A stretch of 64,000 bases of DNA from Alloalcanivorax marinus (GTDB lineage Bacteria; Pseudomonadota; Gammaproteobacteria; Pseudomonadales; Alcanivoracaceae), in contig NZ_JADDOL010000003.1 of NCBI RefSeq assembly GCF_016906305.1, positions 62,001-126,000 of the forward strand, in the 5' to 3' direction. The notes beneath the pieces are model-generated. The model searched no databases, had not been told where the DNA came from, and worked only from the letters and a program-made list of their open reading frames with translations. This document shows positions 42,284 through 50,074 of this stretch, piece by piece. The translations under genes and the position numbers were made by a program. The number at the start of each line of letters is the position of its first letter. The stretch's first letter is position 1.

Positions 42284-42907
42284 ATGGCGCGTTGGCTCGT
42301 GATCCTGGGACTGTGTCTGCTGTTCCCCACCGCCTTTGCTCAACAAAGCCCCGGCGGCGCGCCGGCCGCCGCCGGCAGTTGCGTGGCCTGCCACGGGCCG
42401 GAGGGGCAGGGCTCCGGCGCCTACCCGCATCTGGTCGGGTTGGGCGAAGCCTATATCCGGCGCCAGCTGGATGCCTTCGCCAGCGGTGAGCGGGCCAACG
42501 CCATCATGAAGCCCATCGCCTCCGGCCTGTCCGAATCGCAACGGCAGGCCGTGGCCGTTTACTTCAGCGGCCTGAGCCCGGTGCCCGCCGATGCCGCCGC
42601 CGGCGCGCCGCCCGACGGACCCGGCCGCACGCTGGCGCTGCACGGCCGCTGGCAGCAGGATCTGCCCGCCTGCGTGCAATGTCATGGCCCGGGCGGGCAA
42701 GGCATCGGCGAGGACTTTCCGCCTCTGGCCGGGCAGCCGGCGGCCTATCTGGAAGACCAATTGAAAGCCTGGCGCGCCGGCAACCGGCCGGCGGGGCCCC
42801 AGGGGCTGATGGGGCACATCGCCGAACGGCTGGACGAGGACGACCTGAAGGCGGTGGCGGCGTACTTCGCCGCGCTGCCGGCGGCGGGGGAGGCCGGTGA
42901 TGACTAA
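42284..42907 (+). CDS. tsdB: Diheme cytochrome c (c4 type), probable electron partner of TsdA
   Basis: 207 residues with a signal peptide (1-19) and two class I cytochrome c domains: CVACH at 33-37 and CVQCH at 130-134, with methionine ligands in 'NAIMKPIA' and 'GLMGHIA'. This is the cytochrome c4 layout. The ATG at 42284 is preceded by GAGGAG and is preferred to an ATG seven codons earlier that sits in front of that ribosome site. Its stop overlaps the start of the TsdA-like gene, and such diheme proteins (TsdB) often precede thiosulfate dehydrogenase genes as electron acceptors. The name tsdB is inferred from context. Confidence 0.8.
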   Translation: MARWLVILGLCLLFPTAFAQQSPGGAPAAAGSCVACHGPEGQGSGAYPHLVGLGEAYIRRQLDAFASGERANAIMKPIASGLSESQRQAVAVYFSGLSPVPADAAAGAPPDGPGRTLALHGRWQQDLPACVQCHGPGGQGIGEDFPPLAGQPAAYLEDQLKAWRAGNRPAGPQGLMGHIAERLDEDDLKAVAAYFAALPAAGEAGDD

Positions 42908-43967
42908 GCCCGGAATAAAGAGACCCGCGATGAACCGATCCGTGCTGACCGTGGTGGCGGGCTGCGCCGTGCTGGCCATGGCAGCCTGGCTGCTCGCCAT
43001 GGGGCTCACTGGTGGGCCCGAGGATTACGTGGAGCGTTACGCCGGCCAGTCGGTTACTGCCCGGGACGAGGCCTCCGCCGTGCCGGTAAAACCCTCGGCG
43101 CCCGGCCCCTCGTCCTCGCCGTCTTCGCCGGAATCCGGGCAGGCCGCCGCGCCGGCCCCGGCCAGCGAGCCGCCGCCGCGCAGCGCCATCCCCGACAACG
43201 AGTTCGGCGAACTGGTGCGCCAGGGCGAGCGCATCTTCGCCGACACCGGGCGCTTCGCCGGCGACTGGGTGGGCAACGACCTGAGCTGTCAGAACTGCCA
43301 TTTCGACGCCGGCCGCTACGACAAGACCGCGTCGCTGCGCAGCGCCTGGCCCATGTACCCCGCGTACCGTAGCAAGAACCAGCACGTCAACGATTTCGCC
43401 GAGCGCTTGCAGGGCTGCTTCACCTACAGCATGAACGGCAAGGCGCCGCCCCGGGACGGCCAGGTGATTCAGGCGCTGCAGGCCTACTCGTTCTGGCTGG
43501 CCAAGGGCATGCCCACCGGCGAAGCGCCGGACGTGCGCGGCTACCCGGACGTGGGCGACCCGCCGGAGCCGCCCTCCTTCGCGCGCGGCGAAACCGTCTT
43601 CCAGGAGAACTGTGCCCTCTGCCACGGCGAGGACGGCCAGGGCCGGAAAGCCACCGGCGGGGGAACGGGCTTCCCGCCGTTGTGGGGCCCGCGCTCCTAC
43701 AACTGGGGCGCCGGCATGCACCGCATCAACACGGCGGCGGCCTTTATCAAAGCGGCCATGCCGCTGGGCAAGCCGGACCTGACCGACCAGCAGGCCTGGG
43801 ACGTGGCGCTGTTCATCAACAGCCACGAACGCCCCCAGGATCCGCGGTTCACCGGCTCGGTCCAGGACACTGCGGAGCGCTTCCACCAGCACCAGGGCCA
43901 ATACGGCAAAACCGTCAACGGCCAGGTCCTCGGCGAGCATTCGCCGCCCTCCGGCACGGTACCCTGA
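42900..43967 (+). CDS. tsdA: Diheme thiosulfate dehydrogenase-like cytochrome (TsdA family)
   Basis: 355 residues: membrane anchor or signal (about 12-36), a proline/serine-rich linker (60-97), then two heme c sites, CQNCH at 130-134 and CALCH at 238-242. A cysteine 39 residues after the first heme histidine (Cys173 in LQGCFTYSMNG) is in the place of the TsdA cysteine heme ligand; 'AAMPLGKP' offers a methionine for heme 2. TsdA oxidises two thiosulfates to tetrathionate, or the reverse. Start: the ATG at 42900, after GGGGAGG and overlapping the upstream stop; an ATG at 42930 is an alternative. Family likely, catalytic direction unknown. Confidence 0.72.
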   Translation: MTKPGIKRPAMNRSVLTVVAGCAVLAMAAWLLAMGLTGGPEDYVERYAGQSVTARDEASAVPVKPSAPGPSSSPSSPESGQAAAPAPASEPPPRSAIPDNEFGELVRQGERIFADTGRFAGDWVGNDLSCQNCHFDAGRYDKTASLRSAWPMYPAYRSKNQHVNDFAERLQGCFTYSMNGKAPPRDGQVIQALQAYSFWLAKGMPTGEAPDVRGYPDVGDPPEPPSFARGETVFQENCALCHGEDGQGRKATGGGTGFPPLWGPRSYNWGAGMHRINTAAAFIKAAMPLGKPDLTDQQAWDVALFINSHERPQDPRFTGSVQDTAERFHQHQGQYGKTVNGQVLGEHSPPSGTVP

Positions 43968-43986
43968 AGGACCGTCGCAAACAAAA

Positions 43987-44010
43987 AAGGCCGCCCGGTT
44001 GGGCGGCCTT
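43987..44010 (-). terminator. Minus-strand terminator beside the partial tRNA copy
   Basis: AAGGCCGCCC/GGGCGGCCTT, 10-bp perfect arms with a 4-base loop. On the minus strand it is followed by a T run (TTTTTTG), on the plus strand not. It therefore terminates something read leftward, namely the partial tRNA copy, although it also sits 20 bases after the plus-strand tsdA stop. Confidence 0.8.
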
Positions 44011-44013
44011 CCT

Positions 44014-44043
44014 GAAGAGTGGTAGCAAGGGGCGGACTTGAAC
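44014..44043 (-). pseudogene. Duplicated 3' end of tRNA-Met
   Basis: 30 bases identical to 44150-44179, covering the T-loop, 3' T-stem, acceptor strand and CCA of the nearby tRNA-Met plus 6 bases beyond. The rest of the tRNA is missing. It is followed, like the intact tRNA, by a GC hairpin terminator. It is a remnant of a second tRNA-Met or an att-like duplication. Confidence 0.8.
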
Positions 44044-44124
44044 GGGCAGGCCCTCCTGCGCCGGCCTCAGCACATAAAAAGCGGGGTCGGCCAGATTAAA
44101 TGCGAAGGCAGTGCAGAAACAGAA

Positions 44125-44145
44125 AAGCCGCCCATTGGGCGGCTT
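44125..44145 (-). terminator. Terminator of tRNA-Met
   Basis: AAGCCGCCC/GGGCGGCTT, 9-bp arms and a 3-base loop, just 3' of the minus-strand tRNA; the minus strand continues with TTTTCTGTTT. Similar in sequence to the hairpin at 43987, as expected if the two tRNA-terminator units share origin. Confidence 0.85.
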
Positions 44146-44155
44146 CTCGGAAGAG

Positions 44156-44232
44156 TGGTAGCAAGGGGCGGACTTGAACCGCCGACCCCAGCATTATGAG
44201 TGCTGTGCTCTAACCAGCTGAGCTACCTTGCC
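44156..44232 (-). tRNA. tRNA-Met (anticodon CAT)
   Basis: 77 bases including an encoded CCA. Minus strand: acceptor GGCAAGG pairing CCTTGCT, D-arm AGCTCAGCTGGTTAGAGC, anticodon arm AGCACTCATAATGCT with CAT, variable loop GGGGTC, T-arm GGCGGTTCAAGTCCGCC. The sequence resembles the elongator tRNA-Met of E. coli, lacking initiator features (three G-C pairs in the anticodon stem). A CAT anticodon could also be lysidine-modified tRNA-Ile2, but the general sequence favours Met. Confidence 0.92.
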
Positions 44233-44330
44233 ACAGAGGCCGCGAATTGTCCGCGAGCGTCCCGCGCCTGTCAAGGCGGGGAACCCCCGGTGGGCTTCGG
44301 GCGTCCATTTCTTGTACATTCGTGTTTTAC

Positions 44331-44347
44331 TTGATAATGATTATCAA
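44331..44347. promoter_or_regulatory. Fur-like box upstream of iscR
   Basis: TTGATAAT-G-ATTATCAA, a perfect 8-1-8 palindrome that includes the Fur core GATAATGATTATC. It lies 18 bases upstream of the probable iscR -35 and about 80 bases before the iscR ATG. It suggests iron-dependent control of iscR in addition to autoregulation. Confidence 0.7.
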
Positions 44348-44361
44348 TTATTGTGTCGTTA

Positions 44362-44395
44362 ATACTTGACCGATTTAGTCGGTTTTCACTAGTCT
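44362..44395 (+). promoter_or_regulatory. iscR promoter with IscR type-1 site
   Basis: The stretch 44362-44386 (ATACTTGACC...AGTCGGTTTT) matches the type-1 IscR operator pattern ATAnTTGACn-N5-AGTCGGnTAT with two changes at the right end. TTGACC within it (44366-44371) is a -35, and TAGTCT (44390-44395) an 18-base-spaced -10. IscR binding would block RNA polymerase, giving autorepression when the [2Fe-2S] form is abundant. Confidence 0.65.
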
Positions 44396-44426
44396 ATCGC
44401 GTTAATCACGTACCGAAGGTGTGGGT

Positions 44427-44891
44427 ATGCGTCTGACCACCAAAGGCCGCTATGCGGTGACCGCGATGCTGGATCTGGCTCTGCACGCGGAAGCCGGGCC
44501 CGTCTCCCTGGCGGATATTTCCGAACGCCAGGGTATTTCCATTTCCTACCTGGAGCAGCTGTTCGCCAAGCTGCGCCGCCGCCAGCTGGTGACCAGCGTG
44601 CGCGGCCCCGGGGGCGGCTACCGCCTCAGCCGGGACAGCGAGGAGATCGACGTGGCGGCGGTGATCGCCGCGGTGGATGAATCCGTGGACGCCACCCGTT
44701 GTGGCGGCCAGGGCGACTGCCAGGAGGGCAACATCTGCCTGACCCATCACCTGTGGTGCGACCTCTCCGACCAGATCCAGGATTTTCTGGCCGGCATCAC
44801 CCTGGGTGAACTGGTGGCGCGTCATGAAGTGCGTTCGGTGGCCCAGCGGCAGGATGCCCACCAGAACCGGGTCCCGGTGAGCACGCTCTAG
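44427..44891 (+). CDS. iscR: Fe-S cluster-sensing transcription regulator IscR
   Basis: 154-residue Rrf2-family regulator. Winged helix-turn-helix at about 1-60 ([18 protein letters not shown], '[14 protein letters not shown]', 'GPGGGYRL'). The cluster ligands Cys92, Cys98, Cys104 and His107 are at the same positions as in E. coli IscR. The ATG at 44427 matches the family start; a GTG two codons earlier is possible. It should repress its own promoter with holo-IscR and control the suf operon opposite. It is followed 37 bases later by a cysteine desulfurase gene, but no iscU. Confidence 0.95.
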   Translation: MRLTTKGRYAVTAMLDLALHAEAGPVSLADISERQGISISYLEQLFAKLRRRQLVTSVRGPGGGYRLSRDSEEIDVAAVIAAVDESVDATRCGGQGDCQEGNICLTHHLWCDLSDQIQDFLAGITLGELVARHEVRSVAQRQDAHQNRVPVSTL

Positions 44892-44928
44892 CCCGACGAA
44901 CGCTAACCCGGAACGAAGTCTTTCCATC

Positions 44929-46092
44929 ATGTCGCAAGCGGTTTATCTGGATTACGCCGCCACCACCCCGGTGGACCCCCGGGTGGTGGCGGCGATGACG
45001 GCCTGTCTGGGGCCGGACGCCAATTTCGGCAACCCGGCCTCCCGCAGCCACCTGTACGGCTGGCTGGCGGAGGAGGCGGTGGAAAATGCCCGCCGCCAGG
45101 TGGCCGATGCCCTCAACGCGGACGCCCGCGAAATCGTCTGGACCAGCGGCGCCACCGAGGCCAATAACCTGGCCATCAAGGGCGTGCTGGAGCAAAAAGG
45201 CGGCGGCCATATCATTACCTCCCTCACCGAGCACAAGGCGGTGCTGGACCCCTGCGCCTGGCTGGAGCGCAAGGGGCTGGCCACGGTCACCTGGCTGACG
45301 CCCGGCGCCGACGGGCGCATCGACCCGGCGCACGTGGGCGCGGCGCTGCGCGACGACACCGTGCTGGTGTCGATCATGCACGCCAACAACGAGACCGGGG
45401 TGATCAACGACATCGCCGCCATCGGCGCGCTGTGCCGTGAGCACGGCGCGCTCTTCCATACCGACGCGGCGCAGAGCGCCGGCAAGCTGCCGCTGGACGT
45501 GCGCGCGCTGCCGGTGGATCTGGTGTCGTTGTGCGCCCATAAAATCTACGGGCCGAAAGGGGTGGGCGCGCTCTATGTGCGCCGGCATCCGGACGTGCGC
45601 GTGGCGTCGCAGATTCATGGCGGCGGCCACGAGCGCAATATGCGCTCCGGCACCTTGCCCACCCACCAGATCGTCGGCCTGGGCGAGGCCCTGGCGCTGG
45701 CGATGGCGGACCGCGACGCGGAACAGGCGCGCATCGGCGCCCTGCGGGATCGGCTCTGGGACCATCTGCGCGCCTTGCCCGGCGTGCATCTGAACGGCGG
45801 CGAGGCTCCGCGTCTGGCGGGGCATCTCAATGTGGCGTTCGAGGGCGTGGACGGCGAAATGCTGCTTACCGCTTTGACCGGGGCGGCGGTGTCCACCGGC
45901 TCCGCCTGCACCTCCGCGTCCCTGGAGCCGTCCTATGTGCTGAAAGCCATGGGGCTGAGCGATGGGCTGGCGCAGAGCGCGCTGCGGTTTTCCGTGGGGC
46001 GGTTCACCGACGAGGCCGGCATCGACCGGGCCGGCGAGGACGTGGTGGGCGTGGTCACCCGGCTGCGGGACGCGGCGCGCAGCCGCGCCTGA
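44929..46092 (+). CDS. iscS: Cysteine desulfurase, IscS/NifS type
   Basis: 387-residue PLP enzyme of class I (IscS-like). '[14 protein letters not shown]' opens the protein; the PLP lysine is Lys205 in [11 protein letters not shown] and the persulfide cysteine Cys327 in [14 protein letters not shown], a long mobile loop as in IscS. It delivers sulfur for Fe-S clusters and tRNA thiolation. It is downstream of iscR, but iscU, iscA, hscBA and fdx are not here, so it may serve other sulfur acceptors while SufS serves the SUF scaffold. Convergent with sufE, 9 bases between the stops. Confidence 0.95.
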   Translation: MSQAVYLDYAATTPVDPRVVAAMTACLGPDANFGNPASRSHLYGWLAEEAVENARRQVADALNADAREIVWTSGATEANNLAIKGVLEQKGGGHIITSLTEHKAVLDPCAWLERKGLATVTWLTPGADGRIDPAHVGAALRDDTVLVSIMHANNETGVINDIAAIGALCREHGALFHTDAAQSAGKLPLDVRALPVDLVSLCAHKIYGPKGVGALYVRRHPDVRVASQIHGGGHERNMRSGTLPTHQIVGLGEALALAMADRDAEQARIGALRDRLWDHLRALPGVHLNGGEAPRLAGHLNVAFEGVDGEMLLTALTGAAVSTGSACTSASLEPSYVLKAMGLSDGLAQSALRFSVGRFTDEAGIDRAGEDVVGVVTRLRDAARSRA

Positions 46093-46101
46093 GCGAGGGC
46101 G

Positions 46102-46560
46102 TCAGGCCGCCAGGGTGGCGGCCTCCTGCTTGATGCGGCCGACCATGGCCAGCAGGCCGTTGCCCCGGGTGGGGCTCAGGTGGCGCAGCAGGTCGATGCG
46201 CTCGAAGAAGCCGTCCATGTCGTAGTCGGCCACTTCCTTGGGCGTCTTGCCGTTGAGGGCGGTAAGAATGATCGCCCCCAGGCCGCGCACGATCAGGGCG
46301 TCGGATTCCACCGCCAGATACAGGGTATCCGCGTCGCCGTCATACTCGGTGACCAGCCACACCTGACTCTGACAGCCGCGCACGAAGCGATCCTCGGTGC
46401 GCAGCGCCTCGGGCATGGGCGGCAGCTGCTTGCCCAGATCGATGATGTAACGGTAGCGCTCTTCCCAGTCATCCAGGAATTCCAGGTCCTCGCAAACGTC
46501 CTCGGCGGTCACGTCGCGGCCCAGCTTGATGGCGCGGATATCGAACTCAGTCTGGGGCAT
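46102..46560 (-). CDS. sufE: Sulfur acceptor protein SufE
   Basis: 152 residues of the SufE/CsdE family with the acceptor cysteine Cys63 in RGCQSQVWL and the conserved 'GLGAIILTALNGKTPKEV' helix. It takes persulfide sulfur from SufS and hands it to SufBCD. Last gene of the suf run, separated from sufT by a REP-like pair. An 8-bp hairpin (46104-46124) in its 3' coding end may help to terminate iscS transcripts coming from the other side. Confidence 0.95.
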   Translation of the reverse strand: MPQTEFDIRAIKLGRDVTAEDVCEDLEFLDDWEERYRYIIDLGKQLPPMPEALRTEDRFVRGCQSQVWLVTEYDGDADTLYLAVESDALIVRGLGAIILTALNGKTPKEVADYDMDGFFERIDLLRHLSPTRGNGLLAMVGRIKQEAATLAA

Positions 46561-46580
46561 CGGATGCCTCGTGGTTTGCC

Positions 46581-46635
46581 GTAGGAGCGCTTCAGCCGCG
46601 ATGGAGGGCGTGATCGCGGCTGAAGCCGCTCCTAC
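46581..46635. repeat. REP-like inverted pair 2
   Basis: Arms at 46581-46602 and 46613-46635 in inverted orientation, 10-base spacer. The sequence is the REP of the pair at 21821 with the variant TTCAGCC/GGCTGAA core; the left arm lacks one G. It is placed between sufT and sufE within the operon and could reduce or stabilise the sufE part of the message. Confidence 0.9.
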
Positions 46636-46644
46636 GGGTAAGGG

Positions 46645-47211
46645 TTAAAACAGTCCCAGCTCGAGCTGGGCTTCCTCGGTCATCATGTCGCGGCTCCAGG
46701 GCGGATCGAAGATCAGTGCCACTTCCACCTCGTCCACGTTCGGCACCTTGGCCAGCCGGTCTTCCACGTCGCCCACCAGCACCGGGCCCATGCCGCAGTT
46801 GGGGGCGGTGAGGGTCATGCGTACCTGGACTACGTTCTTTTCATCACGGCGGATCACATCGCAGCCGTACACCAGGCCCAGGTCGACGATGTTCACCGGA
46901 ATCTCCGGATCGAAAATGGTGCCCAGCACCTGCTTCAGATCCTCGTCGCGCACCGAGCCGTCTTCTTCCGGCGCCTCGAAATCCAGCTCCAGCGGGGTCT
47001 GGCCGATGGCGTCGGCGTCGGTGCCGTCGATGCGCGCCATATTGCCGTTCAGGGTCACCGTGTAGGTGCCGCCCAGGGCCTGGCGCAGGTTGACGAAACT
47101 GTTCTTGTGAATGGTGATGCGGGTGCCGTCCGGCACCAGGCGCGCGGGCACGTCGCGGCTCACCACCACGGTCCGCTGCTCGGTGGCACGGCCCCCGGAA
47201 GGGATGTTCAA
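46645..47211 (-). CDS. sufT: SufT-type Fe-S maturation protein (DUF59/MIP18 domain)
   Basis: 188 residues. The C-terminal half (about 95-185) is a DUF59/MIP18 domain with 'LGTIFDPEIPVNIVDLGLVYG', 'MTLTAPNCGMGPVL' and 'IFDPPWSRDMMTEEA'; the N-terminal half (about 1-90, 'ITIHKNSFVNLRQALGGTYTV') is the extension usual in SufT proteins of proteobacterial suf operons. It assists the transfer or maturation of clusters. Located 1 base after sufA. Confidence 0.9.
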   Translation of the reverse strand: MNIPSGGRATEQRTVVVSRDVPARLVPDGTRITIHKNSFVNLRQALGGTYTVTLNGNMARIDGTDADAIGQTPLELDFEAPEEDGSVRDEDLKQVLGTIFDPEIPVNIVDLGLVYGCDVIRRDEKNVVQVRMTLTAPNCGMGPVLVGDVEDRLAKVPNVDEVEVALIFDPPWSRDMMTEEAQLELGLF

Positions 47212-47212
47212 A

Positions 47213-47581
47213 TCAAACCTCGTCCATGTCTTCGACGGTGAAGCTCTCGCCGCAGCCGCATTCGCCGGTGGCGTTGGGGTTGCGGAACTTGAACAGGCTG
47301 TTGACGCCTTCCTTCACATAGTCGATTTGCAGGCCATTGAGCATGGCCAGCCATTTTTCCGGCACGTACAGCACCACGCCGTCCACCTCGAAGCGGCGGT
47401 CGCCGTCTTGCGGTTGTTCGACGAAGTCGAGCTCGTACATATAGCCGGAGCAGCCCGACTCATCCAGGTCCAGACGGATGCCGCCGGCGTTGGCGCGGGC
47501 GATCTCGCGACGGGCCTGGTCGCGGGCGGCGTCGGTCATGTGAATCTCGGCCTGGCCGGGTACGAATGTCTGTACCGTCAT
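47213..47581 (-). CDS. sufA: A-type Fe-S carrier SufA/IscA-like
   Basis: 122 residues of the HesB/IscA family with the three cluster-binding cysteines Cys44 (SGCSGY) and Cys108/Cys110 (GECGCGESF). Carries [2Fe-2S] or [4Fe-4S] clusters from SufBCD to target proteins. Lies between sufS and sufT in the operon, 22 bases after the sufS stop. Confidence 0.93.
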   Translation of the reverse strand: MTVQTFVPGQAEIHMTDAARDQARREIARANAGGIRLDLDESGCSGYMYELDFVEQPQDGDRRFEVDGVVLYVPEKWLAMLNGLQIDYVKEGVNSLFKFRNPNATGECGCGESFTVEDMDEV

Positions 47582-47603
47582 GGTTTGCCTCCAGAAAGGC
47601 GTC

Positions 47604-48818
47604 CTACAAAAAAGTGCGAACCTTCTCCAATGCGCGGAACAGGCTGTCCACCTCTTCCAGCGTATTGTAGATCGAAAACGACGCGCGCACGGTGCCGGGA
47701 ATGCCCAGCCCGTCCATCAACGGCATGCAGCAATGATGGCCGGTGCGCACCGCCACGCCCTGCTGGTCGAGCAGGGTGCCCACGTCCGCCGGGTGGGCGC
47801 CGTCCAGCAGAAAGGACAATACACCGACCTTGGTGGCGGCGTTGCCGATGATTTTCAAGCCGTCGAACGCCTCGGCCTGCTCGGTGGCGGCGGCCAGCAG
47901 GGCGTTCTCGTGGGCGGCCAGGGCGGCGCGGTCCTGCTGTTGCAGCCAGCCCACGGCGATGCCGAAACCGATCACCCCGGCGATATGGGGGGTACCCGGC
48001 TCGAACTTGTAGGGCAGCTGGTTCCAGGTGCTCTTCTCGAAGCTCACCGTCTCGATCATCTCGCCGCCAGTCTGATAGGGCGGCATGGCGTCGAGCCGTT
48101 CGCGGCGACCGTACAGGGCGCCGATGCCGGTGGGGCCGAACAGCTTGTGGGCGGAGAAGGCGTAGAAGTCGCAGCCCAGGGCCTGCACGTCCACCGGAAA
48201 ATGACCCACCGCCTGGGCGCCGTCCACCAGGGTAACGGCGCCCACGTCGCGGGCCGCGCTCAACCAGTCCGCCACCGGGTTCACCGTGCCCAGGCTGTTG
48301 GACACGTGGGACACGGCGACGATGCGGGTGCGCTCGCCCAGCAGCCGGTAAAAGGCCTCGTCGTCGACGCTGCCGTCCTCACGCAGGGGCACCACCTTGA
48401 GGGTGGCGCCGGTGCGCTCGCAGGCCTGCTGCCAGGGCACGATGTTGGCGTGGTGTTCCAGGGCGGTGATCAGCACCTCGTCGCCGGGCTTGAGCTGCTC
48501 GCGGCCGTGGCACTGGGCCACCAGGTTGATGCCCTCGGTGGTGCCCTTGGTCCAGATGATCTCCTCGCGGGCGGCGTTGACGAACTCCGCCACGGTGGCC
48601 CGGGCCGCTTCGAAGGCGCTGGTGGCCTTGTCGCTCAGGTAATGGGCGGCGCGGTGCACATTGCTGTTGCTGCCTTCGTAGTAGTCGCGCACGGCGTCGA
48701 TCACCTGGCGCGGCTTCTGGGTGGTGGCGGCGTTGTCCAGGTACACCAGCGGCTTGCCGTTCACCGTCTGTTCAAGGATCGGGAACTGCGCGCGCAGGGC
48801 CTGTACATCGAAGCTCAT
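47604..48818 (-). CDS. sufS: Cysteine desulfurase SufS
   Basis: 404 residues, class II cysteine desulfurase. 'YLDNAATTQKP' at the start, PLP lysine Lys225 in FSAHKLFGPTG and active cysteine Cys363 (or 364) in RTGHHCCMPLMD; the second cysteine replaces the usual alanine. It needs SufE, which is encoded in the same operon. The ATG at 48818 overlaps the sufD stop by 4 bases. Confidence 0.95.
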   Translation of the reverse strand: MSFDVQALRAQFPILEQTVNGKPLVYLDNAATTQKPRQVIDAVRDYYEGSNSNVHRAAHYLSDKATSAFEAARATVAEFVNAAREEIIWTKGTTEGINLVAQCHGREQLKPGDEVLITALEHHANIVPWQQACERTGATLKVVPLREDGSVDDEAFYRLLGERTRIVAVSHVSNSLGTVNPVADWLSAARDVGAVTLVDGAQAVGHFPVDVQALGCDFYAFSAHKLFGPTGIGALYGRRERLDAMPPYQTGGEMIETVSFEKSTWNQLPYKFEPGTPHIAGVIGFGIAVGWLQQQDRAALAAHENALLAAATEQAEAFDGLKIIGNAATKVGVLSFLLDGAHPADVGTLLDQQGVAVRTGHHCCMPLMDGLGIPGTVRASFSIYNTLEEVDSLFRALEKVRTFL

Positions 48819-50074
48819 GCGGCCTCCTCGTCGGCGCCCGGGCGCCCGCCCAGTTCGGCGGCCAGCCACGGCTGTGCCCAGTCGGCCACCGCCTGATCCG
48901 GCAGACCCATGATCAGCTCGTTGACGAAACCCAGGCTCAGCATGCGCTTGGCCTCGGCGGCGTCGATGCCGCGCGACTGCAGGTAAAACTGCTGCAGGGC
49001 GTCGAGTTGGCCGACGGTGGCGCCGTGGGCGCACTTGACGTCGTCGTTGTAGATTTCCAGTTCCGGCTTGGTGTCGATCTCGGCGCCGGCGTTGAGCAGC
49101 AGGTTCTTGTTGCTCAGCTCCGCCAGGGTGCCCTTGGCGCCCGGATGGATATGGATGCGGCCGTTCAGCACCGCCCGGCCTTTCTCGCCGGCCAGGCCCC
49201 GGTAGACCTGGTTGGAGGTGCAGTCCGGCACCCGGTGCTCCACGCACAGCTGGTTGTCGATGTGGCTGCGGTCGCGGGCCACGAACACGCCCTGCATGTT
49301 CAGCTCGGCGCCGCTCTTGTCCAGGAAGGCGCGCACGTCGTTGCGGCGCAGCCGGCTGCCGGCCATCAGCTGATAACTGTCGATGCGGCTGACGCCGGTC
49401 TGCTGGAACAGCAGGGTGCCGATGTGCAGGCTGTCGCCGGCGTCGGCCTGCAGGCGGTAATGGGTCAGGTGGGCGTTGTCGGCGGCCTGGATGGCGGTGA
49501 CCGCGTTGGTCAGCACCGGGCCACGGGCCAGGTACTGCTCAATGAGCGTCAGGCGGCTGCCGGTGCCCAGGTTCACTTCCAGGCGCACGTTGCAGTGCGA
49601 AGGCGCGTCGCCGGCGGCCACGTGCAGCACCTGGATCGGTGCCGCCACGTCGGTGTTGGCGGCCACCTCCAGGGTCACCGCGTCGTCCAGGGCGGCGCCG
49701 TTGTAGAAGGCGAACGGCGTGGTCAGGCCCTCCAGGCGGCGCGCCGCCCGGCCCAGGGACACGCCCTCGGGCAGGGCGGTGCGGTCTTCATCCAGGCGGC
49801 CGTTGACGATCACCAGCCGGTAGTCGCTCAGCGTCGGCAGGTCCGCCGGCGCGGCGCCCTCGGCACGGGCCGTCAGATGGCCGTCGGTGAGCGCGTACAG
49901 GGAGGTGTATTTCCAGGCCTCGGTTTTGCGGCCGGGAAAGGCGGCGCCTTCCAGGGCGGCCAGGGCGTCCTGGCGCAGCGGCGCCAGCGCCTCCACCGGC
50001 GTCGCCTGGCGGGCGTTGTGCAGGGCCCGGGTCTTCAGGTCCTCGGGCAGGTTCAGGGCGGTGTCGCCACTCAT
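48815..50074 (-). CDS. sufD: Fe-S scaffold subunit SufD
   Basis: 419 residues of the SufBD family, with the beta-helix core ('VQVLHVAAGDAPSHCNVRLEVNLG' type repeats) and the C-terminal 'VKCAHGATVGQLDALQQFYLQSRGI' segment that contains the conserved histidine of the SufB-SufD interface. Partner of SufB and SufC in the scaffold complex. Overlaps sufC and sufS by 4 bases each. Confidence 0.96.
   Translation of the reverse strand: MSGDTALNLPEDLKTRALHNARQATPVEALAPLRQDALAALEGAAFPGRKTEAWKYTSLYALTDGHLTARAEGAAPADLPTLSDYRLVIVNGRLDEDRTALPEGVSLGRAARRLEGLTTPFAFYNGAALDDAVTLEVAANTDVAAPIQVLHVAAGDAPSHCNVRLEVNLGTGSRLTLIEQYLARGPVLTNAVTAIQAADNAHLTHYRLQADAGDSLHIGTLLFQQTGVSRIDSYQLMAGSRLRRNDVRAFLDKSGAELNMQGVFVARDRSHIDNQLCVEHRVPDCTSNQVYRGLAGEKGRAVLNGRIHIHPGAKGTLAELSNKNLLLNAGAEIDTKPELEIYNDDVKCAHGATVGQLDALQQFYLQSRGIDAAEAKRMLSLGFVNELIMGLPDQAVADWAQPWLAAELGGRPGADEEAA

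Noticed and set aside
43987-44010. Plus-strand terminator for tsdA
   Set aside because: The hairpin is followed by a T run only on the minus strand, so it belongs to the leftward-read tRNA remnant; any effect on tsdA is incidental.
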